This document shows positions 61,548 to 64,000 of a DNA stretch of 64,000 nt, in pieces (within the stretch, counting starts at the first letter, position 1; each line of letters opens with the position of its first letter). The notes below the pieces were generated by a model, which saw only the letters and a program-made list of their open reading frames with translations, was not told where the DNA came from and ran no database searches. The DNA comes from Streptacidiphilus jiangxiensis. Its GTDB lineage: Bacteria; Actinomycetota; Actinomycetes; Streptomycetales; Streptomycetaceae. Both the position numbers and the translations under genes were made by a program. The stretch spans positions 62,001 to 126,000 of the forward strand of contig NZ_FOAZ01000015.1 in assembly GCF_900109465.1 (NCBI RefSeq), given 5' to 3'.

Positions 61548-63737
61548 CTACTCGCCGGCCAGGATCACGCGCAGGCGGGTGGTGCGGGGGCGGGCGACCT
61601 GGGTGGCCACGGCCTGGGGGAGGCCCGGGCCCAAGGCGCTGACCAGCGAGAGGTGACGCTCGGCGCGGCCGCAGGCGGTGTAGAGCCACTGGCGGGTGAG
61701 CTCCGGGCCCGCGTCCGACGTGGCCACGACCACCACGCCCGGCCAACGGCGGCCCACCGCCTGGTGCGCGGTCAGCGCCCAGCCATGGCGGAGCTCACCG
61801 ATGCGCTCGCGCGCGACGACCGCCGTCTCGTCGCCGAAGGCGATCTCCAGGCCCTCCGGGACCGCCCGGCGCACGACGCCCTCGCGCAGCGCGCTCGGCG
61901 TGGGCGCGTGAACGACCGCGTCCCCCGCGTCGAAGCCGCCGAACTGGCCCGGCCCCGGATTGAGCCGGGCCTTGAGCGCAGCGTTCAGCGCGCGAGTGCC
62001 GGTCGGTCCGGAATGGACCGGGGTGAGCACGCGGACCTGCTCCACCGGGATGCCGAGGGCCCGCGGGATGGAGTCGACGACCAACTGGACGGCCCGGTGG
62101 ACCGCCTCCGCCGCATCCCGCGCCTCCACCACGACGACCTCCTTGTCCGGGGAGGCGACCGGCTCGAACTCGCCGATGCCGATCCCCGACACCAGCTCGC
62201 CGATGGGGCCGAAGTCGGGCTGACGCGAGGCCACGACCGGCCCCGGCTTGGCCGCCAGCAGGTCCGCGAAGACGCGCCCGGGCCCGGGGGACCACAGCTC
62301 GCCCGGATCCCCGCTGAGCACCAGCCGGGCGCCGTCGGGCAGGGACTCCACCAGTGTCGCGGCGAGCTCGACGTCCAACGCGGGCGCGTCGCAGACGATC
62401 AGCAGGTCCAGCGCGAGGGAGCCGTCGGCGTCGTGCGGAGTCGTCGCGAGGACCTGCGCCAACGGCAGGGCAACGGGCGCGTCCTGGCTGCCCTGGCTGC
62501 CCTCACCGCCCTGGCCGCCCTCGCCGCCGTCCAGGCGTCGCGCGCTGTCGGCGTGCGCCGCGGCGAGCGCGGCCCGCAGGCCCAGCCGGCGCGCGGCGTG
62601 CAGCAGCGCGACAGGCTCGTTGCGGGCGGTCTCCCCGCCCGTGTGCAGCACCAGCGACGCCTCGGCGACGGCCCGGATCAGCGCCGCGGCGGAGGAGTTC
62701 GGCGCGGCGGCCGCGACCTCGTCCCAACCGGGCCGCGCCACGCCCTCGGCGTCGGTCCCGCCACCCGGCTCGGCGTCGCCGAGGCCCGCCGCTTCAGTCG
62801 ACCCGGCGCCCGTGGACGCGTCGTCCACGTCCGCCGCACCCGGCTCGGGCAGGCCGCCTGTCTCGGCGCCCGCGGCGCCCTGACCGGCCTGGTCCGCCCG
62901 GGGCGCGGAAGCCGCCGCCTCGTCGGCCGGGGTGCCGCCCGTCTCGGCGCCTGCGGCCTCGCTGTCGCCCTCGCTCTCGCCCGCTGCCGGGTTGCCGTTG
63001 CCCCCGTCGAAAGCGTCCGCCCCGAACCCGCCCCCGCCGAACTCTTCTGCGAACTCCTCTGCTCCGAAGGCGTCCTCGTCCGCCGCGACCCACTCCGGGC
63101 CGCCCGGCGCGGCGTCGCGGCCGGGGAAGGTGGAGACCAGGCGGACGAGCCCGTCCGCCAGGCTCTCCTCCGCCAACGCGAAGCGGTCCAGCGCCAGCAG
63201 GGCGCGGCCCACGGCGCCGTCCTCCGACTCGTCCTCGTCGTCGCCCTCCTCCTGGAAGGTCATGACGCGGCCCTCCGTCACCACGGCGAGCAGCGCCCCG
63301 TCCGGGTCGGGGACGCCCTCGCGGGCGAGGCCCGCGCGGATGTCGGGGAGCTCCACCGCCGTGTGGCCGTGCAGCGCGGCGCGCTCCAGCAGCCACTGGA
63401 CCAGGGCGTTCGCACGGCGCGCGTCGCCGGGCGCGGCGTCCGCGCCCAGGACGCCGCGGGCGAAGGCGTCGGCGTTGGCGGGCAGGACGCCGGGCACGCT
63501 CAGCACCGCCCACGGATCCTCCCGCAGGACCTCCGCCGCGCGCTCGCCGAGGGCGGCCACCGCGGGGCCCGCGAGCTGCGCGGGCGCGCCGCCCGCGCCC
63601 AGCACCGCGGCCGTGTCCGCCAGCGCGTCCCGCGCCTGCGCGTCGACGTCCTGCGCCCGGCCGTCCGCGGCGCGGATCGCCTCGGCGAGCTGCTCGGTGA
63701 CGACGGCAGAGGAGTCCGTCGTGGCGCTGTCGGTCAT
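61548..63737 (-). CDS. RecD-like/HhH-domain protein lacking a P-loop
   Basis: 729 residues. An N-terminal helix-hairpin-helix-like region (VLREDPWAVLSVPGVLPANA), an acidic low-complexity insert (about 200-330), then a RecD2-like helicase core: LVLSGDPGELWSPG (motif III), VRVLTPVHSGPTGTRALNAAL and LNPGP (RecD C-terminal), GWALTAHQAVGRRWPGVVVV (motif V). The P-loop position reads TGGETARNEP with no GKT, and Walker B is DAPALD, so ATPase activity is unlikely. It has a PafBC-type promoter. Probably a DNA-repair accessory protein. Confidence 0.75.
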   Translation of the reverse strand: MTDSATTDSSAVVTEQLAEAIRAADGRAQDVDAQARDALADTAAVLGAGGAPAQLAGPAVAALGERAAEVLREDPWAVLSVPGVLPANADAFARGVLGADAAPGDARRANALVQWLLERAALHGHTAVELPDIRAGLAREGVPDPDGALLAVVTEGRVMTFQEEGDDEDESEDGAVGRALLALDRFALAEESLADGLVRLVSTFPGRDAAPGGPEWVAADEDAFGAEEFAEEFGGGGFGADAFDGGNGNPAAGESEGDSEAAGAETGGTPADEAAASAPRADQAGQGAAGAETGGLPEPGAADVDDASTGAGSTEAAGLGDAEPGGGTDAEGVARPGWDEVAAAAPNSSAAALIRAVAEASLVLHTGGETARNEPVALLHAARRLGLRAALAAAHADSARRLDGGEGGQGGEGSQGSQDAPVALPLAQVLATTPHDADGSLALDLLIVCDAPALDVELAATLVESLPDGARLVLSGDPGELWSPGPGRVFADLLAAKPGPVVASRQPDFGPIGELVSGIGIGEFEPVASPDKEVVVVEARDAAEAVHRAVQLVVDSIPRALGIPVEQVRVLTPVHSGPTGTRALNAALKARLNPGPGQFGGFDAGDAVVHAPTPSALREGVVRRAVPEGLEIAFGDETAVVARERIGELRHGWALTAHQAVGRRWPGVVVVATSDAGPELTRQWLYTACGRAERHLSLVSALGPGLPQAVATQVARPRTTRLRVILAGE

Positions 63738-63777
63738 CGGTGGTGACCCTTCGGTCGGGGCTGTTCCTTACCCGAGC

Positions 63778-63800
63778 ACGCTATCGGTCCGCACTGACAG
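63778..63800 (-). promoter_or_regulatory. PafBC/RecA-NDp-type promoter
   Basis: On minus: CTGTCAGTG (63800-63792), exactly 8 bases, TAGCGT (63783-63778). One mismatch (first base) to tTGTCRgtg-N8-TAnnnT. A further TTGTCGGTT lies directly upstream (63809-63801). Confidence 0.6.
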
Positions 63801-63822
63801 AACCGACAACGGTCGGTCCGGC

Positions 63823-64000
63823 TCAGTACAGCGCCGTCCAGTGCTGGTCGGGATAGACGTGCACCGGCGCGGAGATGTCGTCGAGGGCGGCGCGGATCTC
63901 CGTCGGCAGGACGAGACGCTCCACCTGCAGCGCGGCCTGGAGCTGCGAGGCGGTGCGCGCGCCGAGGACCGGCGCCGTCACGCCGACGCGGTCGCGCACC
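63823..64000 (-). CDS. Aldo/keto reductase (partial, N-terminus off window)
   Basis: 58 C-terminal residues before TGA 63825-63823: VTAPVLGARTASQLQAALQV followed by ERLVLPTEIRAALDDISAP and HVYPDQHW. This is the standard end of aldo/keto reductases, in which the VxGARTxxQL segment binds the NADPH 2'-phosphate. The rest lies beyond the window edge. Confidence 0.87.
   Translation of the reverse strand, partial: VRDRVGVTAPVLGARTASQLQAALQVERLVLPTEIRAALDDISAPVHVYPDQHWTALY

Overview
This window is about 72% GC, with strong G/C at third codon positions, frequent GTG starts and GGAGG-type ribosome sites. It encodes two chaplins with Streptomyces-type features, a MurT-GatD pair, CTTG/GAAC-type palindromic operators and a c-di-AMP riboswitch in front of an NlpC/P60 hydrolase. 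All of this points to a Streptomycetaceae chromosome (Streptomyces, Kitasatospora or Streptacidiphilus). I see no integrase, transposase, phage gene, CRISPR array or antibiotic cluster. It looks like ordinary core-to-flank chromosome rather than an island.

Layout. 1-9.2 kb: a partial ROK repressor, an orphan type ISP-like specificity protein, a methyltransferase, a GNAT, a small leaderless gene, a MacB/FtsX-type ABC exporter and an unknown protein. 8.4-15.1 kb: the biotin genes, bioB-bioA-bioD on the minus strand and bioF on plus, interrupted by a secreted protein and an SDR. 15.3-25.8 kb: regulator/target pairs (TetR with a membrane protein, MarR with a luciferase-like oxidoreductase, TetR with an MFS pump), the riboswitch-controlled NlpC/P60 hydrolase, a methyltransferase-Nudix fusion, an MFS protein and a CtaG-type assembly factor. 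26-34.3 kb: D-lactate dehydrogenase, phosphofructokinase, GatD/MurT (lipid II amidation), peptide deformylase, GNAT, and TetR divergent from an acyl-CoA dehydrogenase. 34.4-41.1 kb: lipoprotein, MFS, multicopper oxidase, asparaginase, and a methionyl-tRNA synthetase behind a short leader peptide. 41.2-51 kb: an MarR-MFS-isochorismatase operon, an FUSC protein, a GH3 lipoprotein, a POT peptide transporter and an X-Pro-type hydrolase carrying a frameshift. 51.1-64 kb: histidine phosphatase, bacterial PARG, PhzF, serine hydrolase, a PAS-GAF-PP2C phosphatase, tRNA-Leu(GAG), an M20 peptidase, the chpH/chpC chaplin locus, a decayed MerR regulator, a RecD-like protein without a P-loop and a partial aldo/keto reductase.

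The most interesting material is regulatory. (1) Five copies of a modular palindromic repeat, each lying directly at the 3' end of a gene; one copy has perfect 31-bp arms. (2) Three promoters fitting the PafBC/RecA-NDp DNA-damage motif TTGTCRGTG-N8-TANNNT. (3) A leaderless 16-residue leader peptide plus hairpin before metG. (4) A Crp-type site together with the c-di-AMP riboswitch before the NlpC/P60 gene. (5) A paired CTTGNACNNNGTNCAAG operator with no regulator next to it. (6) Many starts with a -10 box 6-8 bases upstream, implying leaderless mRNAs.
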